Assembly (NCBI GenBank): GCA_946800325.1
Contig: OX326958.1
Location: 15,218,992 to 15,282,991, forward strand
DNA: 64,000 nt
Direction: 5' to 3'
Origin: Luzula sylvatica
Taxonomy: Eukaryota > Streptophyta > Magnoliopsida > Poales > Juncaceae
Shown here: positions 11,636-25,131 of the stretch, piece after piece
Position numbering within the stretch: position 1 is the stretch's first letter
Layout: each line of letters opens with the position of its first letter
The notes under the pieces: model-generated
The model's database searches: none
The model's input: the letters and a program-made list of their open reading frames with translations, nothing else
What the model was told of the DNA's origin: nothing
Made by a program: the position numbers and the translations under genes

Positions 11636-13614
11636 AAAGTTTGTTTTTCGATTCAAAACAATCTGTTTATGCTTTGGGGAGTTCAAATAACGTATTTTGA
11701 GATCATTTGAATCGTATCTTTTACTACATAACATTTCACCAAAATTTACAAACACTAAGAAAGTTTGTTTTTCGATTCAAAACAATTTGTTTATGCTTTG
11801 GGGAGTTCAAATAACGTATTTTGAGATCATTTGAATCGTATCTTTTACTACATAACATTTCACCAAAATTTACAAACACTAAGAAAGTTTGTTTTTCGAT
11901 TCAAAACAATATGTTTATGCTTTGGGGAGTTCAAATAATGTATTTTGAGATCATTTGAATCGTATCTTTTACCACATAACATTTCACCGAAATTTACAAA
12001 CACTAAGAATGTTTGTTTTTCGATTCAAAACAATCTGTTTATGCTATGGGGAGTTCAAATAACGTATTTTGAGATCATTTGAATCGTATCTTTTACCACA
12101 TAACATTTCACCACAATTTACAAACACTGAGACAGTTTGTTTTTCGATTCAAAACAATCTGTTTATGCTTCGGGGAGTTGAAATAACGTATTTTTAGATC
12201 ATTTGAATCGTATCTTTTACCACATAACATTTCACCAAAATTTACAAACACTAAGAAAGTTTGTTTTTCGATTCAAAACAATTTGTTTATGCTTTGGGGA
12301 GTTCAAATAACGTATTTTGAGATCATTTGAATCGTATCTTTTACCACATAACATTTCACCAAAATTTACAAACACTAAGAAAGTTTGTTTTTCGATTCAA
12401 AAAAATCTGTTTATGCTTTGGGGAGTTCAAATAATGTATTTTGAGATCATTTGAATCGTATCTTTTACCACATAACATTTCACCAAAATTGACAAACACT
12501 AAGAAAGTTTATTTTTCGATTCAAAACAATTTGTTTATGCTTTGGGGAGTTCAATTAACGTATTTTTAGATCATTTGAAACGTATCTTTTACCGCATAAC
12601 ATTTCACCAAAATTTACAAAAACTAAGAAAGTTTGTTTTTCGATTCAAAACAATTTGTTTATGCTTTGGGGAGTTTAAATAACGTATTTTGAGATCATTT
12701 GAATCGTATCTTTTTCTACATAACATTTCACCAAAATTTACAAACACTAAGAAAGTTTGTTTTTCGATTCAAAACAATCTGTTCATGATTTGGGGAGTTC
12801 AAATAATGTATTTTGATTTGAATCGTATCTTTTACCACATAACATTTCACCAAAATTTACAAACACTAAGAAATTTTGTTTTTCGATTCAAAACAATCTG
12901 TTTATGCTTTGGGGAGTTCAAATAACGTATTTTGAGATCATTTGAATCGTATCTTTTACCACATAACATTTCACAAAAATTTACAAACACTAAGACAGTT
13001 TGTTTTTTGATTCAAAACAATTTGTTTATGCTTTGGGGAGTTCAAATAACGTATTTATAGATCATTCGAATCGTATCTTTTACCACATAACATTTCACCA
13101 AAATTTACAAACACTAAGAAAGTTTGTTTTTCGATTCAAAACAATCTGTTAATGCTTTGGGGAGTTGAAATAACGTATTTTGAGATCATTTGAATCGTAT
13201 CTTTTACTACATAACATTTCACCAAAATTTACAAACACTAAGAAAGTTTGTTTATCGATTCAAAACAATCTGTTTATGCTTTGGGGAGTTCAAATAACGT
13301 ATTTTGAGATCATTTGAATCGTATCTTTTACCACATAACATTTCACCAAAATTTACAAACACTAAGAAATTTTGTTTTTCGATTCAAAACAATCTGTTTA
13401 TGCTTTGGGGAGTTCAAATAACGTATTTTGAGATCATTTGAATCGTATCTTTTACCACAAAACATTTCACCAAAATTAACAAACACTAAGAAAGTTTGTT
13501 TTTCGATTCAAAACAATCGGTTTATGCTTTGGGGAGTTCAAATAACGTATTTTGAGATCATTTGAATCGTATCTTTTACCACATAACATTTCACCGAAAT
13601 TTACAAACACTAAG
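11636..13614. repeat. 16-monomer HOR L (1979 bp)
   Basis: Leader pair, then K1-K7, the 119-bp K8 form (12752-12870), K10, K9 with 'ttatagatc', then four units ending in 'aatcgg'. This is K1-K7 joined to module J, the same composition as 4584 onwards without the extra K copies. The next unit at 13615 starts the leader pair again. Confidence 0.88.
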
Positions 13615-14730
13615 AAAGTTTGTTTTTCGATTCAGAACAATCTGTTTATGCTTTGGGGAGTTCAAATAACGTATTTTGAGATCATTTGAATCGTATCTTT
13701 TACTACATAACATTTCACCAAAATTTACAAACACTAAGAAAGTTTGTTTTTCGATTCAAAACAATTTGTTTATGCTTTGGGGAGTTCAAATAACGTATTT
13801 TGAGATCATTTGAATCGTATCTTTTACTACATAACATTTAACCAAAATTTACAAACACTAAGAAAGTTTGTTTTTCGATTCAAAACAATATGTTTATGCT
13901 TTGGGGAGTTCAAATAATGTATTTTGAGATCATTTGAATCGTTTCTTTTACCACATAACATTTCACCGAAATTTACAAACACTAAGAAAGTTTGTTTTTC
14001 GATTCAAAACAATTTGTTTATGCTATGGGGAGTTCAAATAACGTATTTTGAGATCATTTGAATCGTATCTTTTACCACATAACATTTCACCACAATTTAC
14101 AAACACTGAGACAGTTTGTTTTTCGATTCAAAACAATCTGTTTATGCTTCGGAGAGTTGAAATAACGTATTTTTAGATCATTTGAATCGTATCTTTTACC
14201 ACATAACATTTCACCAAAATTTACAAACACTAAGAAAGTTTGTTTTTCGATTCAAAACAATTTGTTTATGCTTTGGGGAGTTCAAATAACGCATTTTGAG
14301 ATCATTTGAATCGTATCTTTTACCACATAACATTTCACCAAAATTTACAAACACTAAGAAAGTTTGTTTTTCGATTCAAAAAAATCTGTTTATGCTTTGG
14401 GGAGTTCAAATAATGTATTTTGAGATCATTTGAATCATATCTTTTACCACATAACATTTCACCAAAATTTACAAACACTAAGAAAGTTTATTTTTCGATT
14501 CAAAACAATTTGTTTATGCTTTGGGGAGTTCAAATAACGTATTTTTAGATCATTTGAAACGTATCTTTTACCGCATAACATTTCACCAAAATTTACAAAT
14601 ACTAAGAAAGTTTGTTTTTCGATTCAAAACAATTTGTTTATGCTTTGGGGAGTTTTAATAACGTATTTTGAGATCATTTGAATCGTATCTTTTTCTACAT
14701 AACATTTCACCAAAATTTACAAACACTAAG
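13615..14730. repeat. HOR L, partial second copy (9 monomers)
   Basis: Leader pair and K1-K7 follow 11636 onwards at an offset of 1979 bp. K7 is the 'ttttaata' form instead of the 'tttaaata' form, so the series leaves the HOR L order here. Private bases: 'cggagag' in K3, 'acgcatttt' in K4, 'gaatcatat' in K5. Confidence 0.83.
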
Positions 14731-17707
14731 AAAGTTTGTTTTTCGATTTAAAACAATCTGTTTATGCTTTGGGGAGTTCAAATAACGTATTTTGAGATCA
14801 TTTGAATCGTATCTTTTACCACATAACATTTCACCAAAATTTACAAACACTAAGAAATTTTGTTTTTCGATTCAAAACAATATGTTTATGCTTTGGGGAG
14901 TTCAAATAACGTATTTTGAGATCATTGGAATCGTATCTTTTACCACATAACATTTCACCAAAATTTACAAACACTAAGACAGTTTGTTTTTCGATTCAAA
15001 ACAATTTGTTTATGCTTTGGGGAGTTCAAATAACGTATTTTTAGATCATTCGAATCGTATCTTTTACCACATAACATTTCACCAAAATTTACAAACACTA
15101 AGAAAGTTTGTTTTTCGATTCAAAACAATCTGTTTATGCTTTGGGGAGTTGAAATAACGTATTTTGAGATCATTTGAATCGTATCTTTTACTACATAACA
15201 TTTCACCAAAATTTACAAACACTAAGAAAGTTTGTTTTTCGATTCAAAACAATCTGTTTATGCTTTGGGGAGTTCAAATAACGTATTTTGAGATCATTTG
15301 AATCGTATCTTTTACCACATAACATTTCACCAAAATTTACAAACACTAAGAAATTTTGTTTTTCGATTCAAAACAATCTGTTTATGCTTTGGGGAGTTCA
15401 AATAACGTATTTTGAGATCATTTGAATCGTATCTTTTACCACATAACATTTCACCAAAATTTACAAACACTAAGACAGTTTGTTTTTCGATTCAAAACAA
15501 TTTGTTTATGCTTTGGGGAGTTCAAATAACGTATTTTTAGATCATTTGAATCGTATCTTTTACTACATAACATTTCACCAAAATTTACAAACACTAAGAA
15601 AGTTTGTTTTTCGATTCAAAACAATACGTTTATGCTTTGGGGAGTTCCAATAACGTATTTTTACATCATTTGAATCGTATCTTTTACCACATAACATTTC
15701 ACCAAAATTAACAAACACTAAGAAAGTTTGTTTTTCGATTCAAAACAATCTGTTTATGCTTTGGGGAGTTCAAATAACGTATTTTGAGATCATTTGAATC
15801 GTATCTTTTACCACATAACATTTCACCAAAATTTACAAACACTAAGACAGTTTGTTTTTCGATTCAAAACAATTTGTTTATGCTTTGGGGAGTTCAAATA
15901 ACGTATTTTTAGATCATTTGAATCGTATCTTTTACCACATAACATTTCACCAAAATTTACAAACACTAAGAAAGTTTGTTTTTCGATTCAAAACAATTTG
16001 TTTATGCTTTGGGGAGTTCAAATAACGTATTTTGAGATCATTTGAATCGTATCTTTTACTACATAACATTTCACCAAAATTTACAAACACTAAGAAAGTT
16101 TGTTTTTCGATTCAAAACAATTTGTTTATGCTTTGGGTAGTTCAAATAACATATTTTTACATCATTCGAATCGTATCTTTTACCACATAACATTTCACCA
16201 AAATTTACAAACACTAAGACAGTTTTGTTTTTCGATTCAAAACAATCTATTTATGCTTCGGGGAGTTGAAATAACGTATTTTAAGATCATTTGAATCGTA
16301 TCTTTTACTACATAACATTTCACCAAAATTTACAAACACTAAGAAAGTTTGTTTTTCGATACAAAACAATCTGTTTATGCTTTGGGGAGTTCAAATAACG
16401 TATTTTGAGATCATTTGAATCGTATCTTTTACCACATAACATTTCACCAAAATTTAGAAACACTAAGAAAGTTTGTTTTTCGATTCAAAAAAATCTGTTT
16501 ATGCTTTGGGGAGTTCAAATAACGTATTTTGAGATCATTTGAATCGTATCTTTTACCACACAACATTTCACCAAAATTTATAAACACTAAGACAGTTTGT
16601 TTTTCGATTCAAAACAATTTGTTTATGCTTTGGGGAGTTCAAATAACGTATTTTTAGATCATTTGAATCGTATCTTTTACCACATAACATTTCACCAAAA
16701 TTTACAAACACTAAGAAAGTTTGTTTTTCGATTCAAAACAATTTGTTTATGCTTTGGGGAGTTTAAATAACGTATTTTGAGATCATTTGAATCGTATCTT
16801 TTTCTACATAACATTTCACCAAAATTTACAAACACTAAGAAAGTTTGTTTTTCGATTCAAAACAATCTGTTCATGATTTGGGGAGTTCAAATAATGTATT
16901 TTGAGATCATTTGAATCGTATCTTTTACCACATAACATTTCACCAAAATTTACAAACACTAAGAAATTTTGTTTTTCGATTCAAAACAATCTGTTTATGC
17001 TTTGGGGAGTTCAAATAACGTATTTTGAGATCATTTGAATCGTATCTTTTACCACATAACATTTCACCAAAATTTACAAACACTAAGACAGTTTGTTTTT
17101 CGATTCAAAACAATTTGTTTATGCTTTGGGGAGTTCAAATAACGTATTTTTAGATCATTTGAATCGTATCTTTTACTACATAACATTTCACCAAAATTTA
17201 CAAACACTAAGAAAGTTTGTTTTTCGATTCAAAACAATACGTTTATGCTTTGGGGAGTTCCAATAACTTATTTTTACATCATTTGAATCGTATCTTTTAC
17301 CACATAACATTTCACCAAAATTAACAAACACTAAGAAAGTTTGTTTTTCGATTCAAAACAATCGGTTTATGCTTTGGGGAGTTCAAATAACGTATTTTGA
17401 GATCATTTGAATCGTATCTTTTACCCCATAACATTTCACCGAAATTTACAAACACTAAGAAAGTTTGTTTTTCGATTCAAAACAATTTGTTTATGCTTTG
17501 GGGAGTTCAAATAACGTATTTTGAGATCATTTGAATCGTATCTTTTACTACATAACATTTCACCAAAATTTACAAACACTAAGAAAGTTTGTTTTTCGAT
17601 TCAAAACAATATGTTTATGCTTTGGGGAGTTCAAATAATGTACTTTGAGATCATTTGAATCGTATCTTTTACCACATAACATTTCACCGAAATTTACAAA
17701 CACTAAG
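14731..17707. repeat. Mixed modules: K8-K10-like units, M-like units and an undeleted 'ttcatgattt' unit
   Basis: Twenty-four monomers that do not form a clear tandem HOR. They include 'aatacg' units at 15599 and 17212, the pair 'gggtag' (16095) plus 125-bp unit (16219), a 'cgatacaaaac' unit (16344), 'caaaaaaatctg' with 'cacacaac' (16468) and a 'ttcatgattt' monomer at 16840 with the full 124 bp. The order 'cgatac, aaaaaa, acag, tttaaata, ttcatg, aaatttt, acag, aatacg, aatcgg' recurs from 36165. No gene or unique DNA is present. Confidence 0.8.
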
Positions 17708-19683
17708 AAAGTTTGTTTTTCGATTCAAAACAATCTGTTTATGCTATGGGGAGTTCAAATAACGTATTTTGAGATCATTTGAATCGTATCTTTTACCACC
17801 TAACATTTCACCACAATTTACAAACACTGAGATAGTTTGTTTTTCGATTCAAAACAATCTGTTTATGCTTCGGGGAGTTCCAATAACTTATTTTTAGATC
17901 ATTTGAATCATATCTTTTACCACATAACATTTCACCAAAATTTACAAACACTAAGAATGTTTGTTTTTCGATTCAAAACAATTTGTTTATGCTTTGGGGA
18001 GTTCAAATAACGTATTTTGAGATCATTTGAATCGTATCTTTTACCACATAACATTTCACCAAAATTTACAAACACTAAGAAAGTTTGTTTTTCGATTCAA
18101 AAAAATCTGTTTATGCTTTGGGGAGTTCAAATAATGTATTTTGAGATCATTTGAATCGTATCTTTTACCACATAACATTTCACCAAAATTTACAAACACT
18201 AAGAAAGTTTATTTTTCGATTCAAAACAATTTGTTTATGCTTTGGGGAGTTCAAATAACGTATGTTTACATCATTTGAAACGTATCTTTTACCGCATAAC
18301 ATTTCACCAAAATTTACAAAAATTAAGAAAGTTTGTTTTTCGATTCAAAACAATTTGTTTATGCTTTGGGGAGTTTAAAATAACGTATTTTGAGATCATT
18401 TGAATCGTATCTTTTTCTACATAACATTTCACCAAAATTTACAAACACTAAGAAAGTTTGTTTTTCGATTCAAAACAATCTGTTCATGATTTGGGGAGTT
18501 CAAATAATGTATTTTGATTTGAATCGTATCTTTTACCACATAACATTTCACCAAAATTTACAAACACTAAGAAATTTTGTTTTTCGATTCAAAACAATCT
18601 GTTTATGCTTTGGGGAGTTCAAATAACGTATTTTGAGATCATTTGAATGGTATCTTTTACCACATAACATTTCACCAAAATTTACAAACACTAAGAAATT
18701 TTGTTTTTCGATTCAAAACAATTTGTTTATGCTTTGGGGAGTTCAAATAACGTATTTTGAGATCATTTGAATCGTATCTTTTACCACATAACATTTCACC
18801 AAAATTTACAAAAACTAAGAAAGTTTGTTTTTCGATTCAAAACAATTTGTTTATGCTTTGGGGAGTTTAAAATAACGTATTTTGAGATCATTTGAATCGT
18901 ATCTTTTTCTACATAACATTTCACCAAAATTTACAAACACTAAGAAAGTTTGTTTTTCGATTCAAAACAATCTGTTCATGATTTGGGGAGTTCAAATAAT
19001 GTATTTTGATTTGAATCGTATCTTTTACCACATAACATTTCACCAAAATTTACAAACACTAAGAAATTTTGTTTTTCGATTCAAAACAATCTGTTTATGC
19101 TTTGGGGAGTTCAAATAACGTATTTTGAGATCATTTGAATCGTATCTTTTACCACATAACATTTCACCAAAATTTACAAACACTAAGAAATTTTGTTTTT
19201 CGATTCAAAACAATTTGTTTATGCTTTGGGGAGTTCAAATAACGTATTTTGAGATCATTTGAATCGTATCTTTTACTACATAACATTTCACCAAAATTTA
19301 CAAACACTAAGAAAGTTTGTTTTTCGATTCAAAACAATATGTTTATGCTTTGGGGAGTTCAAATAACGTATTTTGAGATCATTCGAATCGTATCTTTTAC
19401 CACATAACATTTCACCAAAATTTACAGACACTAAGAAATTTTGTTTTTCGATTCAAAACAATCTGTTTATGCTTTGGGGAGTTCAAATAACGTATTTTGA
19501 GATCATTTGAATCGTATCTTTTACCACATAACATTTCACCAAAATTTACAAACACTAAGACAGTTTGTTTTTCGATTCAAAACAATTTGTTTATGCTTTG
19601 GGGAGTTCAAATAACGTATTTTGAGATCATTTGAATCGTATCTTTTACCACATAACATTTCACCGAAATTTACAAACACTAAG
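17708..19683. repeat. 16-monomer tandem duplication, copy A (1976 bp)
   Basis: Starts with K2 (gctatgg), then K3 with the rare 'gttccaataactta', K4, K5, K6 with 'tatgtttac', a 125-bp K7 (tttaaaat), the 119-bp K8 (18453), K10 and a plain unit, then a second K7/K8/K10 set (119-bp unit at 18945). The whole series starts again at 19684. Private to copy A: 'gagatag', 'aatgtttg', 'aaaattaag', 'cagacac'. Confidence 0.92.
18328..19311. repeat. 4-monomer tandem duplication (492-bp unit) inside copy A
   Basis: Two successive sets of K7 (125 bp), K8 (119 bp), K10-type 'aaatttt' and another 'aaatttt' unit, with starts 18328 and 18820. The length is 4 x 124 + 1 - 5 = 492. The same doubled set is found at 20304 and 20796 in copy B, so the 4-mer duplicated before the 16-mer did. 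Confidence 0.9.
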
Positions 19684-21659
19684 AAAGTTTGTTTTTCGAT
19701 TCAAAACAATCTGTTTATGCTATGGGGAGTTCAAATAACGTATTTTGAGATCATTTGAATCGTATCTTTTACCACATAACATTTCACCACAATTTACAAA
19801 CACTGAGACAGTTTGTTTTTCGATTCAAAACAATCTGTTTATGCTTCGGGGAGTTCCAATAACTTATTTTTAGATCATTTGAATCGTATCTTTTACCACA
19901 TAACATTTCACCAAAATTTACAAACACTAAGAAAGTTTGTTTTTCGATTCAAAACAATTTGTTTATGCTTTGGGGAGTTCAAATAACGTATTTTGAGATC
20001 ATTTGAATCGTATCTTTTACCACATAACATTTCACCAAAATTTACAAACACTAAGAAAGTTTGTTTTTCGATTCAAAAAAATCTGTTTATGCTTTGGGGA
20101 GTTCAAATAATGTATTTTGAGATCATTTGAATCGTATCTTTTACCACATAACATTTCACCAAAATTTACAAACACTAAGAAAGTTTATTTTTCGATTCAA
20201 AACAATTTGTTTATGCTTTGGGGAGTTCAAATAACGTATGTTTACATCATTTGAAACGTATCTTTTACCGCATAACATTTCACCAAAATTTACAAAAACT
20301 AAGAAAGTTTGTTTTTCGATTCAAAACAATTTGTTTATGCTTTGGGGAGTTTAAAATAACGTATTTTGAGATCATTTGAATCGTATCTTTTTCTACATAA
20401 CATTTCACCAAAATTTACAAACACTAAGAAAGATTGTTTTTCGATTCAAAACAATCTGTTCATGATTTGGGGAGTTCAAATAATGTATTTTGATTTGAAT
20501 CGTATCTTTTACCACATAACATTTCACCAAAATTTACAAACACTAAGAAATTTTGTTTTTCGATTCAAAACAATCTGTTTATGCTTTGGGGAGTTCAAAT
20601 AACGTATTTTGAGATCATTTGAATGGTATCTTTTACCACATAACATTTCACCAAAATTTACAAACACTAAGAAATTTTGTTTTTCGATTCAAAACAATTT
20701 GTTTATGCTTTGGGGAGTTCAAATAACGTATTTTGAGATCATTTGAATCGTATCTTTTACCACATAACATTTCACCAAAATTTACAAAAACTAAGAAAGT
20801 TTGTTTTTCGATTCAAAACAATTTGTTTATGCTTTGGGGAGTTTAAAATAACGTATTTTGAGATCATTTGAATCGTATCTTTTTCTACATAACATTTCAC
20901 CAAAATTTACAAACACTAAGAAAGTTTGTTTTTCGATTCAAAACAATCTGTTCATGATTTGGGGAGTTCAAATAATGTATTTTGATTTGAATCGTATCTT
21001 TTACCACATAACATTTCACCAAAATTTACAAACACTAAGAAATTTTGTTTTTCGATTCAAAACAATCTGTTTATGCTTTGGGGAGTTCAAATAACGTATT
21101 TTGAGATCATTTGAATCGTATCTTTTACCACATAACATTTCACCAAAATTTACAAACACTAAGAAATTTTGTTTTTCGATTCAAAACAATTTGTTTATGC
21201 TTTGGGGAGTTCAAATAACGTATTTTGAGATCATTTGAATCGTATCTTTTACTACATAACATTTCACCAAAATTTACAAACACTAAGAAAGTTTGTTTTT
21301 CGATTCAAAACAATATGTTTATGCTTTGGGGAGTTCAAATAACGTATTTTGAGATCATTCGAATCGTATCTTTTACCACATAACATTTCACCAAAATTTA
21401 CAAACACTAAGAAATTTTGTTTTTCGATTCAAAACAATCTGTTTATGCTTTGGGGAGTTCAAATAACGTATTTTGAGATCATTTGAATCGTATCTTTTAC
21501 CACATAACATTTCACCAAAATTTACAAACACTAAGACAGTTTGTTTTTCGATTCAAAACAATTTGTTTATGCTTTGGGGAGTTCAAATAACGTATTTTGA
21601 GATCATTTGAATCGTATCTTTTACCACATAACATTTCACCGAAATTTACAAACACTAAG
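19684..21659. repeat. 16-monomer tandem duplication, copy B (1976 bp)
   Basis: Follows copy A base by base apart from a few substitutions; it contains the rare 'gttccaataactta', 'tatgtttac' and 'gaatggtatc' marks of copy A and two 119-bp units (20429, 20921). Private change: 'aaagattg' near 20432. It ends exactly at the next leader pair. Confidence 0.92.
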
Positions 21660-23023
21660 AAAGTTTGTTTTTCGATTCAAAACAATCTGTTTATGCTTTG
21701 GGGAGTTCAAATAACGTATTTTGAGATCATTTGAATCGTATCTTTTACTACATAACATTTCACCAAAATTTACAAACACTAAGAAAGTTTGTTTTTCGAT
21801 TCAAAACAATTTGTTTATGCTTTGGGGAGTTCAAATAACGTATTTTGAGATCATTTGAATCGTATCTTTTACTACATAACATTTCACCAAAATTTACAAA
21901 CACTAAGAAAGTTTGTTTTTCGATTCAAAACAATATGTTTATGCTTTGGGGAGTTCAAATAATGTATTTTGAGATCATTTCAATCGTATCTTTTACCACA
22001 TAACATTTCACCGAAATTTACAAACACTAAGAAAGTTTGTTTTTCGATTCAAAACAATCTGTTTATGCTATGGGGAGTTCAAATGACGTATTTTGAGATC
22101 ATTTGAATCGTATCTTTTACCACATAACATTTCACCACAATTTACAAACACTGAGACAGTTTGTTTTTCGATTCAAAACAATCTGTTTATGCTTCGGGGA
22201 GTTGAAATAACGTATTTTTAGATCATTTGAATCGTATCTTTTACCACATAACATTTCACCAAAATTTACAAACACTAAGAAAGTTTGTTTTTCGATTCAA
22301 AACAATTTGTTTATGCTTTGGGGAGTTCAAATAACGTATTTTGAGATCATTTGAATCGTATCTTTTACCACATAACATTTCACCAAAATTTACAAACACT
22401 AAGAAAGTTTGTTTTTCGATTCAAAAAAATCTGTTTATGCTTTGGGGAGTTCAAATAATGTATTTTGAGATCATTTGAATCGTATCTTTTACCACATAAC
22501 ATTTCACCAAAATTTACAAACACTAAGAAAGTTTATTTTTCGATTCAAAACAATTTGTTTATGCTTTGGGGAGTTCAAATAACGTATTTTTAGATCATTT
22601 GAAACGTATCTTTTACCGCATAACATTTCACCAAAATTTACAAATACTAAGAAAGTTTGTTTTTCGATTCAAAACAATTTGTTTATGCTTTGGGGAGTTT
22701 TAATAACGTATTTTGAGATCATTTGAATCGTATCTTTTTCTACATAACATTTCACCAAAATTTACAAACACTAAGAAAGTTTGTTTTTCGATTCAAAACA
22801 ATCTGTTCATGATTTGGGGAGTTCAAATAATGTATTTTGAGATCATTTGAATCGTATCTTTTACCACATAACATTTCACCAAAATTTACAAACACTAAGA
22901 AAGTTTGTTTTTCGATTCAAAACAATCGGTTTATGCTTTGGGGAGTTCAAATAACGTATTTTGAGATCATTTGAATCGTATCTTTTACCACATAACATTT
23001 CACCGAAATTTACAAACACTAAG
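21660..23023. repeat. 11-monomer HOR (1364 bp), copy 1
   Basis: Leader pair, K1-K7 with 'ttttaata', a full-length 'ttcatgattt' unit (22776) and an 'aatcgg' unit with 'accgaaa'. The series restarts at 23024. Private bases: 'catttcaatcg' in K1 and 'aaatgacg' in K2. Confidence 0.88.
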
Positions 23024-24511
23024 AAAGTTTGTTTTTCGATTCAAAACAATCTGTTTATGCTTTGGGGAGTTCAAATAACGTATTTTGAGATCATTTGAAT
23101 CGTATCTTTTACTACATAACATTTCACCAAAATTTACAAACACTAAGAAAGTTTGTTTTTCGATTCAAAACAATTTGTTTATGCTTTGGGGAGTTCAAAT
23201 AACGTATTTTGAGATCATTTGAATCGTATCTTTTACTACATAACATTTCACCAAAATTTACAAACACTAAGAAAGTTTGTTTTTCGATTCAAAACAATAT
23301 GTTTATGCTTTGGGGAGTTCAAATAATGTATTTTGAGATCATTTGAATCGTATCTTTTACCACATAACATTTCACCGAAATTTACAAACACTAAGAAAGT
23401 TTGTTTTTCGATTCAAAACAATCTGTTTATGCTATGGGGAGTTCAAATAACGTATTTTGAGATCATTTGAATCGTATCTTTTACCACATAACAATTCACC
23501 ACAATTTACAAACACTGAGACAGTTTGTTTTTCGATTCAAAACAATCTGTTTATGCTTCGGGGAGTTGAAATAACGTATTTTTAGATCATTTGAATCGTA
23601 TCTTTTACCACATAACATTTCACCAAAATTTACAAACGCTAAGAAAGTTTGTTTTTCGATTCAAAACAATTTGTTTATGCTTTGGGGAGTTCAAATAACG
23701 TATTTTGAGATCATTTGAATCGTATCTTTTACCACATAACATTTCACCAAAATTTACAAACACTAAGAAAGTTTGTTTTTCGATTCAAAAAAATCTGTTT
23801 ATTCTTTGGGGAGTTCAAATAATGTATTTTGAGAACATTTGAATCGTATCTTTTACCACATAACATTTCACCAAAATTTACAAACACTAAGAAAGTTTAT
23901 TTTTCGATTCAAAACAATTTGTTTATGCTTTGGGGAGTTCAAATAATGTATTTTTAGATCATTTGAAACGTATCTTTTACCGCATAACATTTCACCAAAA
24001 TTTACAAATACTAAGAAAGTTTGTTTTTCGATTCAAAACAATTTGTTTATGCTTTGGGGAGTTTTAATAACGTATTTTGAGATCATTTGAATCGTATCTT
24101 TTTCTACATAACATTTCACCAAAATTTACAAACACTAAGAAAGTTTGTTTTTCGATTCAAAACAATATGTTCATGATTTGGGGAGTTCAAATAATGTATT
24201 TTGAGATCATTTGAATCGTATCTTTTACTACATAACATTTCACCAAAATTTACAAACACTAAGAAAGTTTGTTTTTCGATTCAAAACAATATGTTTATGC
24301 TTTAGGGAGTTCCAATAACGTATTTTTAGATCATTTGAATCGTATCTTTTACCACATAACATTTCACCGAAATTAACAAACACTAAGAAAGTTTGTTTTT
24401 CGATTCAAAACAATCTGTTTATGCTTTGGGGAGTTCAAATAACGTATTTTGAGATCATTTGAATCGTATCTTTTACTACATAACATTTCACCAAAATTTA
24501 CAAACACTAAG
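23024..24511. repeat. 11-monomer HOR, copy 2 (diverging after its tenth monomer), plus two units
   Basis: Leader pair and K1-K7 repeat copy 1 at an offset of 1364 bp. The 'ttcatgattt' unit at 24140 has 'aatatg' and a 'tactac' right half, so it looks chimeric. A unit with 'tttagggag' and 'gttccaat' (24264) and a plain 'tactac' unit follow. 'tttagggag' recurs at 47938, 51895, 53506 and near 55276. Confidence 0.82.
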
Positions 24512-25131
24512 AAAGTTTGTTTTTCGATTCAAAACAATCTGTTTATGCTTTGCGGAGTTGAAATAACGTATTTTGAGATCATTTGAATCGTACCTTTTAA
24601 TACATAACATTTCACCAAAATTTACAAACACTAAGAAAGTTTGTTTTTCGATTCAAACCAATATGTTTATGCTTTGGGGAGTTCAAATAATGTATTTTGA
24701 GATCATTTGAATCGTATCTTTTACCACATAACATTTCACCAAAATTTACAAACACTAAGAAAGTTTGTTTTCCGATTCAAAACAATCTGTTTATGCTATG
24801 GGGAGTTCAAATAACGTATTTTGAGATCATTTGAATCGTATCTTTTACTACATAACATTTCACCAAAATTTACAAACACTAAGAAAGTTTGTTTTTCGAT
24901 TCAAAACAATCTGTTTATGCTTTGCGGAGTTGAAATAACGTATTTTGAGATCATTTGAATCGTACCTTTTAATACATAACATTTCACCAAAATTTACAAA
25001 CACTAAGAAAGTTTGTTTTTCGATTCAAACCAATATGTTTATGCTATGGGGAGTTCAAATAACGTATTTTGAGATCATTTGAATCGTATCTTTTACCACA
25101 TAACATTTCACCAAAATTTACAAACACTAAG
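24512..25131. repeat. Local duplication of 3 monomers, second copy shortened by a chimeric unit
   Basis: The first set is 'tttgcggag' (24512), 'caaaccaatatg' with 'aatgta' (24636) and 'ttttccgatt' with 'gctatgg' (24760). At 24884 the set restarts, but the unit at 25008 has the left half 'caaaccaatatg' and the right half 'gctatgg ... aacgta'. Two monomers were thus merged into one. The single-copy form of the set is at 10283-10654. Confidence 0.87.
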
